From: Arachnopeziza araneosa
Lineage: Eukaryota > Ascomycota > Leotiomycetes > Helotiales > Arachnopezizaceae
Direction of reading: 5' to 3'
DNA length: 11,519 nucleotides
NCBI GenBank assembly: GCA_003988855.1
Contig: QYAI01000285.1
Span: forward strand, 1 to 11,519
The notes under the pieces were generated by a model, which saw only the letters and a program-made list of their open reading frames with translations, was not told the origin of the DNA and ran no database searches. Both the position numbers and the translations under genes were made by a program. Positions 1 to 7,482 of the stretch are shown here, piece after piece. Within the stretch, counting starts at the first letter, position 1; every line of letters begins with the position of its first letter.

Positions 1-344
1 GTCACCCACCCAACTACTAATCTGCCGATCTAAAGCTTAAATATGGGAGAGCGGACGGGATCCCTTGTTCTCTTTAGTCTATGGTCGTATGTGACAGCAG
101 TTGTATTATTAATATTCAAGTAGTTAGTTATGGTTTTGAGTAGCTTCGTTATTTTCTGCCTGACATCTGCCTCATCTGGTCTTGAGAAGCGACGTGTTAC
201 ATAACAACACGTGACACGTTTCATGTTCACCGAGGGTTCCGGACTTCAAAGAATTCCATCGCAATCCTATTTCATTTCGTCATAGAAATCCCCTGGATAT
301 AATCCCAAGTTTTCATCTCCCATATCACGTCTATCGAATATAAG
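1..344. other. 5' flanking region of the membrane-protein gene
   Basis: No gene can be supported here. A 66-codon open frame on the minus strand (30-230) has no recognisable motif and is probably chance. The stretch holds a small palindrome with an E-box (192-213) and an AT-rich ATATAAT-like stretch near 297-303, about 45 bp before the ATG at 345. That stretch could be a TATA-like element, but this is weak. Confidence 0.5.
192..213. promoter_or_regulatory. Palindrome with CACGTG E-box upstream of the membrane-protein gene
   Basis: The arms ACGTGTT (192-198) and AACACGT (206-212) form a 7-bp inverted repeat around a 7-nt spacer. The right arm overlaps a CACGTG core at 208-213. CACGTG is the established core site for basic helix-loop-helix factors in fungi. 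It lies about 130 bp upstream of the ATG at 345, a plausible promoter distance. Whether it is bound is unknown; short palindromes also occur by chance. Confidence 0.3.
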
Positions 345-1312
345 ATGGTGGTAGAACTCCCCTACAGCCTTCACGACCGCTACGCCTCAATCGCCATCGC
401 GTGGACCGTCATAATCATACCGCCAATCTTCATAAACCTTGGTCTTTTCTACGGTCTATGGTATGGACAGCCTCAAATGGATCGTGTTCTTGGTATTTGT
501 TTCCCTCGCCGATATCATTTATCCAGGTGACAAGCCACTAACGGACCACAGTTCTCACCATCCCTACCGCCATCCTCGGGATCTTCACAGCCTTGGGAAT
601 AGTCGAAAGAGTATGGAAGCTCATCCAGCCATCACCTGAATACCGAACTCTCAAGTCTGCACGTTACACCCTTGATATTTTTCAGTGGGGTTACTTTGCA
701 GCTTTGATCCTCATCTCGGCACTCATCAGCTCGGCGTTAGCGAGAGGTGACGAGGACCACGATGGGCATGAGTTACAGATTCGATTGATATCGTTACCGA
801 CTTCTGTGCTCATGTTTTTCTTAGCTGCTCTTACAACTCTCTCCTTGATCCTCAATGCGCTGAGTGTCAAGCTCCCGTTTCGCTTTGGGAGTGTGGATGC
901 CGGTGGTGTGGTGAGACCCGCAATCTATTACATCGTAGAAGATGTAGTGGCTGTTGATGGAAATGGAGGAATTGAGTACCGTAAAGCATTTACAACAAGA
1001 TATGAGAGTAGTTCAAAGTTTCGGAGAATGATCTGGAAAGTGAGCTTGGTATGGGCAGTGGGCTTTTTCATCCTCGCAGCCGACTTTACTGCTCTCGTTT
1101 TCAAGTTGCCAGTCGCTGCTGTTTATGCTGTTGGCTGGGCTGGTCCTTTCCCATTGGCAGGGTTAATGACTCTGTGGACGATCTTTGAAGTGAAATCGGC
1201 TCTGAAAAGGGAGAGAGGCGCTGAAGGGGATGAGGCAGATGAGCCTAATGGACAGCAGGAGAGATCTTCCGTACCAAATGTTGATGAAACAACTCCATTG
1301 TTAGAAACATAA
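345..1312 (+). CDS. Six-helix integral membrane protein of unknown function, two exons
   Basis: The model joins 345-492 to 552-1312 and gives 302 residues. The 59-nt intron (493-551) has donor GTATTT, a CTAAC branch site at 538-542 and acceptor CACAG. Joining there restores one frame through Val50, whereas each exon alone runs into stops. Hydrophobic segments lie near residues 16-41, 49-67, 97-113, 130-153, 213-233 and 240-262. A hydrophilic stretch with YYIVEDVVAVDGNGG (about 175-189) sits between helices 4 and 5. The tail is charged and ends DETTPLLET, which contains an acidic dileucine-type signal (Glu295-x3-Leu-Leu), known in fungi for sorting towards the vacuole. The layout resembles uncharacterised fungal membrane proteins with a YYIVEDVVAVDG-like segment. 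No catalytic motif is visible, so no activity is assigned. The ATG has purine at -3, and the gene appears intact. Confidence 0.85.
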
Positions 1313-1726
1313 AAAGAAGTACCCGAAGAAATACAATAAGTGGCTTGCCCAGAAATCAAGCAAAATCTCACGTGCACAGCTGGTTCCTTAATCTCTTTTA
1401 AAAAATCCTGTCCCAAATATACAAGCAATTTACCTGGTGTCCAATGCCGAAAACCAAAGCGTATCGAACAAGGTTCTAAAATATACAAAACACAAAACAA
1501 ATCAACTTGGTGCGTTAGCTAAATATTTCACTGGTTTCAGTCGTTGGACTGTACGAACATAGTCTCAGGGCTTAGATGTGCTCATGTAGAATGAACTTCT
1601 AGAAATTGTTTATAGACTCCATAGGAAATACAGACCAAATCACTCCTCCCGACCCAAACTCCTGAATTGGAAACTTGAATGATTGATACCCATCTTAAAA
1701 AGGCTTTCTCCCTACATCACCGCAAA
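1313..1726. other. Intergenic region downstream of the membrane-protein gene
   Basis: No gene is supported. Short open frames here (60-125 codons, both strands) have no recognisable domain and overlap the real gene or each other. A-rich stretches just after the stop at 1312 could serve as a polyadenylation region, but no clear signal stands out. Confidence 0.5.
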
Positions 1727-2011
1727 GTGGTCCTCGGAGGATTCCAGTGCTTTGGAATACCTCTAGGGGGTGTCAGGATCAGTGAAACGCTGAATCCTAT
1801 GTTCGCGGACGTGTCAATCGAAGAAACACTAGCGCGGAGGAAAAATGATGCATGTAGGGAGTAGAGCCTCGAGAGATTTTTAGAAAACACAGCTTTTGGT
1901 CCGCGCTAGTGTTTCTTCGATTGAAATGTTCGTGAACATAGGATTCAGCGTTTCATTGATTCTGACACCCCCTAGAGGTATTTCAAAGCACTGGAATCCT
2001 CCGGGGACCAC
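1727..2011. repeat. Large inverted repeat (112-bp arms, 61-nt loop)
   Basis: The left arm (1727-1838) and right arm (1900-2011) are reverse complements over 112 bp with no gaps and 8 mismatches (about 93% identity). The central loop is 1839-1899. Seven of the eight differences are transitions, and in six of them the left arm has G where the reverse-complemented right arm has A. Transcribed from either strand, the region would fold into a very long near-perfect hairpin. Both arms read open in one matching frame, but six of the seven differing codons change the amino acid, so coding constraint is not indicated. Outside the arms similarity falls off sharply, with no obvious target-site duplication. 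It could be a foldback or MITE-like element, a hairpin small-RNA precursor, or an inverted duplication of a lost sequence. Confidence 0.95.
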
Positions 2012-2259
2012 GTGAGGCTTGCAGCCGCAGGATTTTTTTAAATACGGTGAGAGGAGGGAGTGGTGAAATAATACGAGGGACCTTTTCTTTTGTTAAAAGT
2101 TTGATTCGGCCACTCTAGATTGCCAGACTCACTGAGAAGTATATGAGATGAGCTTATTGTACAACACTCCTCAAAACTCTATTGACTTGCTGCGCAGGCT
2201 GTTTTTCAACATGTAAGGTGCTAACTTGACGACTGTTTAGAGGCTGATATCAACGTTCA
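2012..2259. other. Spacer between the inverted repeat and the zinc-finger gene
   Basis: No gene is visible. The right part is probably the 3' untranslated region of the minus-strand zinc-finger gene, whose stop codon is at 2260-2262. The left part starts at the outer edge of the inverted repeat. Confidence 0.4.
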
Positions 2260-3133
2260 TCAATGATGTTTGTTTCGGTGATGTCGTTGAAAGTTATCGC
2301 TTCTGGTAAAATTGCGGCGACAGTTAGGAAAGGGGCAAGTAATCTGAGCGTTAAATCTGTTGTCGTGTGTTCTCAAATGTCTTTCTAGATCTTTCTGGTT
2401 TGGGAATCCGAGTTGCTGATATCGACAGCCCGGATGCGTACACTTTACTTTTCGAATGTGATTTTCTTGGTGCTTGCTTGCTAGAATTCAGCATTTGAAG
2501 ATTTGATTTGATAATTGACTTACTCAACATCACACTTCCGTTTGAACACGCGGTCACAAATATGACATGGAAACTGAAGAGGAGAGTCGAACTGTTCCGA
2601 GGATTTGGCAAGATGAGGGCTGAAATCTAAAGGCAAAAGGCTTTGCTGGTTGTTCGTAGGTAATTCTCCACCGACAAGGCTTGAAATCATGTTATTCATA
2701 GTGTCTAATGAGAATAGGTAGTCTTACGTTTCTGTGTCATGCTGGATAAATGAGTCTTCGTTGATTTCAGTGGCTCCGGGGAACAGGGAATTGAAGTCCT
2801 GATTGAATGGTAGATTTCTCAACAGATCGTAGTAAGTCGTTTCTTCAACAAAACTCGGATCTGGGCGCACGTGAGGAACGAAAGGTTCGAGTGTATAGTT
2901 TCGAGTTTGTTCAGGATCTCGATCAGACAATAATGTATCATGAGCACTGGGTGAAAATAATGATTGAGCTTGACTCTGAAGTTCTGGGTAGGAGAATTCA
3001 GAAAAATATGAATTGGATCCTTGGCGCCTGGAATCAATGAGCAACGATTTAAGCTAGAGTACTTGACTTACGCTGGTGTTGGGCGAAAGCTATACTCTAC
3101 ACGATGGTCCCCACCCTCGGTCGATATAGCAGT
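2260..3133 (-). CDS. C2H2 zinc-finger protein, multi-exon; start codon not found
   Basis: On the minus strand, 2260-2476, 2524-2679, 2728-3027 and a 5' piece 3072-3133 join in one frame (about 244 residues). The introns are 47, 48 and 44 nt, with donors GTAAGT, GTAAGA and GTAAGT. The splices rebuild three fingers at the C-terminus: C159-x2-C162-x12-H175-x3-H179, C185-x4-C190-x15-H206-x3-H210 and C220-x4-C225-x12-H238-x4-H243, then stop. Finger 1 is split by the 47-nt intron and appears only after splicing, which strongly supports the model. The acidic, Ser/Gln-rich N-terminal part has no known fold. Such proteins usually bind DNA as nuclear regulators; the target is unknown. The 5' piece meets TAG at 3134-3136, and no in-frame ATG exists upstream within several hundred bases. 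The first exon may be distant, or the gene may be 5'-disrupted. Confidence 0.72.
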
Positions 3134-3136
3134 CTA

Positions 3137-3159
3137 GCGGAGGCCGGTAAGGCCTCCGC
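3137..3159. repeat. GC-rich 9-bp hairpin at the 5' break of the zinc-finger gene
   Basis: GCGGAGGCC (3137-3145) and GGCCTCCGC (3151-3159) are perfect reverse complements around the 5-nt loop GGTAA. The hairpin is much more GC-rich than its surroundings. It abuts the in-frame TAG (3134-3136, minus strand) that ends the readable 5' part of the zinc-finger gene. It could be the tip of an inserted element or a local structure. Confidence 0.85.
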
Positions 3160-3472
3160 AACCTGTTAAATAATTGATGCTAAAGCTAGCTCAAAAAGAA
3201 TAAGCCAACAAAATTTGTTTTCAAAATTTTGGCAGCGAGTTGATAGGACGTTACTGATTGGTGGGGCTTGAGGAAGGTCCTCGGCCCCGTTGTTCTTTCA
3301 GGGAAGGAATTCTGAGAGAATAGTTGGAAAACAAGCAGAAATTAACAGGATAGTTTAAGTGATAATTGATTAAGGATCAAGAGCAAGGTACTCAAGCCGG
3401 GTTTATATCTATGAGATTGAGGAGTGATGGGCCCGTGCGTGGTGCAGGAGGCCGCCAGTCATGTGATTAGCG

Positions 3473-3532
3473 GAGCTCATATTCCATATCCAGTGGTTTG
3501 CAGAGCCCATATTCCATACCCAGCGGCTTCCA
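3473..3532. repeat. 30-bp tandem duplication, two copies
   Basis: Copies 3473-3502 and 3503-3532 match at 25 of 30 positions. Four of the five differences are T in copy 1 and C in copy 2. The shared core is CATATTCCATA. The duplication lies in non-coding sequence. A minus-strand open frame across it would encode a 10-residue repeat (WNM-x-SANH), but no other coding evidence supports that frame. Confidence 0.85.
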
Positions 3533-3898
3533 CATTGTTCTGCTCGCCCAATTACTTCCAAGTTTCTCGCCTTCTTTGAGGCATGTCTCATAAATAGAGA
3601 GTCAAGTTAAAAAAGATGCCATCTGAGAAATGACTTTTGCCATCCCTTGTGGGCGTGCCAATCAAGAGGTTATCAGGCCAGAGTTAGAAATCGATCATGT
3701 TTAAAGATGCGCATGGACTGAACTACTCTTATTCAAGACTACCCTTAAAATCGTAAGTTCTTTATTATTCGAGATAATTATCATGGAATGCAACGGTCTA
3801 AGTTGTTGGTTTCTAAGGCGATTGCCTCAACACCTGGATCTGGTCCGGTTCTACTTGAAGATTCCGTCGCACCTACTCAGATATAGAAAACCTGACGC

Positions 3899-5998
3899 TC
3901 AGACGATGGTAAGCTCCTCAGGTCGTGAATCGCCCAAAAGCTGTTCAACCATGCTCTCATCAAAATTTCCGCTCACCAAGTTCCCAACGGTAACTATAGC
4001 CAAGCCGATCCTTCTGAATTTTCGCGAGAAGGGCGACTTCTTGATCAGGATGAGGAAGTGTATACTTTTCTCGGTCAACCATACTGCTACTAAAGATAAA
4101 CACCGAGTGCCGCTCTTGCTTTTCGAAAGCAATCTTGCGTCCTCAAGAGTGTCGATAGAGAGCTCGGTAATCCACTCGTTCGTGTTTCCATGAGAGGAGA
4201 CGTCCAACTGTAGTCGATTGATACCCCACTCTGTTCCGATCCACTCACTTCTATCTCTCTCTTTGATGAACCCCTCAATACAACGCCCCCGGGCTTTCAA
4301 TTCGCCTCCTCTAACCCGACCGAAAGGATCACTCGTTAGCTTGGCGGTGCGGATGTCGAGAATCTCGAGTAGGATTTTAGTACCTGGCTGATTCCATGGA
4401 GTGGGATGATTAAACATCGACGTACGATGTCCCACAGCTCCTATGACCGACGTCCAAGACCATGATGGGGCGCAAAGATCGCTCGATCTTCGGGGACTCG
4501 TGGAGCTCAACGCGAACCAAAGCAAATCTCTTACGGCATGATCTTTTCGAATACCGGCCATGTAATCATCAGCCTTGATTAGAGAGCTGGATATCCCAGA
4601 AAAGGCCGGCAGGCGATCTTCATCCTTGGTGATATTTAAGAAAGTGTAGTTCTTGATGAGCTGATACCAGCGCTGATTTTGTGCGTCTGTCTCCTCTTCG
4701 TTCTTCTCCCCCGAACTCAAAGTTTCGAATACAGATCTATCGGACATTCCTCCTTCATCCGGATCTCCTCTTTCTCGTCTCCATTGAGCAACAGGCATAT
4801 CTCTTGGTAGGAGGCTACATTCACAACTTGCTGCAGTCTGGCATTCCCAAATCATCTCATCCGAAGCGAAGTGGAGCAATCGCCTCGAGAGCAGTCGCTC
4901 CTGAAATACCCATGCCCTTGCGATCAATGGTTCAGATGCCGCATTTTCCCAAATATCCTCATGAAATGTTTGAAAGCAGTTATGTTTTCTGCCTCGTCTG
5001 GCTAGAAGTGTTGCCGTGACTTCTGGGTTCTCAGGATCAATAAGCTGGATAGCACAAACCTCTGCTTCTCTGGGTTTGAAGAGTCCTTCCGAACCATCTT
5101 TGGCACTAGTTGCTGCTAGCGTGAGATATGAATTATGGTAAATTGAAGCCATCTTTGAAGATTCTCTGGCCCAATCGTCGATATCATCTTGTATGATGCA
5201 GAGTGAATCGATCCAAAGGTATCGAATTCCTAGGGAACGAGTCACTTCAATGGCATCTTGAAATGTTTTTGGCAGAGTAGTAATATCAATATTCTTCTTG
5301 TGAAGACCTAGATTTTTCTTCACTGTGGTGAGGATTTTCAATGAGCCCCAGCAATGAGATAATGTCGTGTAGTTTTCGTATTCTCCATTAGATTCATGCA
5401 GCCGGCATAGTCCTTCTCTAGACTCAACATCAATAACTCTGGCTGGGAGTTTCGGTGGGCTCAAAACACATTTCGGATGACTTTCACGACAAGCTCGATC
5501 CCATTCTTTCATCTGCGTCAGACTTGATGCTCCAGAAGGTAGCTCTTGTAGATCTCGACTTGTATAAATAGTTTTAAAGTATTTTCCTACTAATCGCGCT
5601 GTCTTGATAAGCAAGTCTTCGAAGAGAGTACCATATATCTAGCATACCACTAATATCTGAATCTGAGGCATTCCTAGCGTAATAAACAATACTTGATGGA
5701 GCCACCTCGTCGCTGGGATCAGACAAGAGGATAGAAGAAGTTCCTTGGCGAAACTCTACGTTTCGAGACTTAGCATATCACAGTCGCTGGAGAGAAGTCA
5801 GAGGAAGAATCTACGAATAAGCGAACCTTCGGGCTGGAGCAAGACTTTTAGCCTTGGACCGGATGGCGGATAGAAGAATCTCAATGTTTTCGCAATTATC
5901 TGGCAACTTGGACAATTTTCTTCCGCATTTTCAATGAAGAACCGAAAGGGTTGAAGGCCATGCTCGAAAGGAACACAGCCGTCGCAGAAGTCTGTCAT
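3899..5998 (-). CDS. HET-domain (heterokaryon incompatibility) protein, three exons
   Basis: The exons on the minus strand are 5815-5998, 5648-5755 and 3899-5598, giving 663 residues from a true ATG at 5998. The introns are 59 nt (donor GTAGAT, CTAAG branch, acceptor CGTAG) and 49 nt (donor GTATGC, acceptor GACAG); both restore frame. The acceptor of intron 2 could instead lie 9 nt downstream, removing three residues. The N-terminus has CDGC (5-8) and CPSC (29-32), a possible zinc site. HET hallmarks follow: a CRESHPKC-type segment (134-141), YTTLSHCWG (174-182), WIDSLCIIQD (226-235), and the later RAWVFQERLLSRR (325-337) and SDEMIWEC (343-350). HET proteins trigger cell death when genetically different hyphae fuse. 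The C-terminal half, which usually sets specificity, has no recognisable repeat domain (no WD40, ankyrin or NB-ARC). No stop or frameshift is seen, so the gene appears intact. Its allelic partner is unknown. Confidence 0.92.
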
Positions 5999-6252
5999 AG
6001 CCTTTATGGTTACGCAGAGGCAGTTTTGATCTATAGGCCAAATCAGACCTCTAGGTCATCCTCAAGGGAATATGGAGTGGCAAAGTTTTGTCTGTAGGAG
6101 CATGTATGTTATATCTAGGTTTCCTGCGGCGGCCCTTAAAATTAGCGTCCTTACGCCACTTGTCGCTTGAACAGTAGGACTAAGCCCAAAGAGGACGCGG
6201 AAAGTAAGCAAGAACGAGGTGTGCTCCGTCTTGCCCATGACTAATGCTTTGA
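5999..6252. other. Spacer between HET gene and transcription-factor pseudogene
   Basis: This is the upstream region of the HET gene (start at 5998, minus strand). A stretch at 6189-6230 reads KRTRKVSKN on the plus strand, faintly like the basic lead-in to a Zn2Cys6 cluster (KR-x2-K-x-S-x-NGC), but the cysteine cluster does not follow. It may be a lost 5' exon of the neighbouring pseudogene; confidence in that is low. Confidence 0.3.
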
Positions 6253-7225
6253 TGCTTTAAGACCCGGGATTCATGGTCCCACCCAGACATCGTTCCATGG
6301 ACATATCATCCCCAATTCAAGCCTAGTTCGCCCAGCTTGGTTCCCACTCTCGGCGCGGGACGAGGCGACCCATTTCAGACTTACCCAATTCAGATGATAT
6401 CGCAGGAGCAGCTAGAGCTCATAGATCACTGCAAGTCCTTCTCGCTTCTCGTGTCGCTCAATGCTATTCATGCTCTGACCCAGGTATTAATTCTCATAGA
6501 CCTGCTCGTCGCGCCATCCCAACTTTCCAAGCCCCAGAAGCGGGTTTGCTTCTTGCCAATCTTCCAAGAAATACACGTTGCATGTTTCATACTCTCTCAT
6601 TACGATTCCGCCGCCTTCTATACAATGCTTGCCATTGCATCTGCAGACATGGCGATACTCCGAAACGAGGGAATGTCAATACAAGCAATTGGTCACAACA
6701 CACGATCACTACAAATTTTGCGCAAGCGAATGTCGAACCTCTCACTTGACAATGTAGATGGCATCATTGCCAGCGTGGCTATTCAAGTTATTTTTCTGGC
6801 ATGATCCTACTATGGGCCCTCAAAATTGGTGCCCTTTATGATGGTGCTGAGACATGAAGTGAAGGTCCTCTTCTCTGGTTGCGATGCGATCGCAGTCCAC
6901 ATCCATGCTCTGCAACATATTGTCGACTTCAGGGGAGGCTTAAATGTCATCACGGCAAAAAATCCTCTTCTTGCACTGCTAGTAAACTTGTGAGATCTCC
7001 ACTGTTTGTTTGCATGAGAAAGTTCCCGTTTGACAAGACCCTAGAGCAGATTACATGCCACCCTGTGTTGCCATGGCCGGTACACGTGTATTCCGCTCAA
7101 AAGAAACGCACTCACGACAGTCGGCACAACCCTCGCCTATCGCCTTTGAGGCACCCAATGGACTAGAAAAACTGGTGGATTTTGACATTTACAAAGACAT
7201 CTCAGAAGTATGCCAGACTTACTGA
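6253..7225 (+). pseudogene. Fungal-specific transcription-factor-like gene, decayed
   Basis: The fragments lie in order on the plus strand and resemble the regulatory (middle-homology) domain found in many Zn2Cys6 factors. They are: LGAGRGDPFQTYPI (around 6349-6390); DSAAFYTMLAIASADMAIL followed by NTRSLQILRKRM (6610-6735); AIAVHIHALQHIVDFRGGLN (6886-6945); and EAPNGLEKLVDFDIYKDISE (7148-7207). The first three share one frame, but TGA codons at 6802-6804 and 6991-6993 break it and the last piece is in another frame. An in-frame 54-nt intron (6484-6537, GTATTA...CCCAG) is likely, because removing it joins conserved segments. No Zn2Cys6 cluster is visible upstream, so the DNA-binding part is missing or lost. 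Family members act as nuclear transcription activators. This copy is probably non-functional; undetected introns are the main alternative. Confidence 0.75.
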
Positions 7226-7227
7226 TC

Positions 7228-7281
7228 CCAGGCCGAGACGCTCAGGCAGCCAGGCCGAGACGCTCAGGCAGCCCAGCCGAG
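7228..7281. repeat. 22-bp tandem repeat, two perfect copies plus a partial third
   Basis: Units 7228-7249 and 7250-7271 are identical and begin CCAGGCCGAGACG. A third, partial and diverged unit (CCCAGCCGAG, 7272-7281) follows and runs into GTATAT. The array starts right after the last readable frame of the transcription-factor pseudogene. A near-identical CCCAGGCCGAGTATAT occurs at about 7540-7554 inside the neighbouring surface-protein gene. Perfect identity suggests a recent duplication. Confidence 0.9.
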
Positions 7282-7482
7282 TATATTTACTCAAGGTGGC
7301 CTAATCTTCCTTTATAACTGGGAGACAGAGGTTTCAGAAAGAGGGACAATCGAAATGTCTCCGAATTTAGAAAGCTATTCCACGGTGCATTGCATAGTAT
7401 ATCCCTTATCACACGATCCAGGGAGCCACATAATACAAGAAACAACAAGAAGGCAAAAAGCTTATGTGCGGCACTTTTGTTA

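Larger units (their letters stand above)
3134..3898. other. Intergenic region between zinc-finger and HET genes
   Basis: No convincing gene is seen. The region holds a 9-bp perfect hairpin (3137-3159) and a 30-bp tandem duplication (3473-3532). A stretch at about 3120-3360 has no ATG at all on the minus strand, which matters for the missing start of the zinc-finger gene. The rest is AT-rich without structure I can name. Confidence 0.5.

Noticed and set aside
1123..1500. 125-codon minus-strand open frame
   Set aside because: Half of it is antisense to the membrane-protein gene and the rest lies in its 3' flank; no domain or start context supports it.
1679..1864. Open frame across the left arm of the inverted repeat, matched by an open frame in the right arm
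   Set aside because: The two arms stay open in the same frame for about 37 codons, but six of the seven codons that differ between them change the amino acid, which is not what coding constraint would leave. It is treated as a by-product of the repeat.
1727..2011. Classical RIP as the cause of arm divergence
   Set aside because: The G/A differences correspond to C-to-T in CpC, CpG and CpT contexts. None is CpA, so typical RIP does not explain them.
3783..5019. Plus-strand open frames (3783-4193, 4681-5019)
   Set aside because: They lie antisense to the HET exon, carry no motif, and are explained as shadows of that gene.
7228..7281. CRISPR-like array
   Set aside because: The units are directly adjacent with no spacers, only about 2.5 copies are present, and the organism is a fungus.
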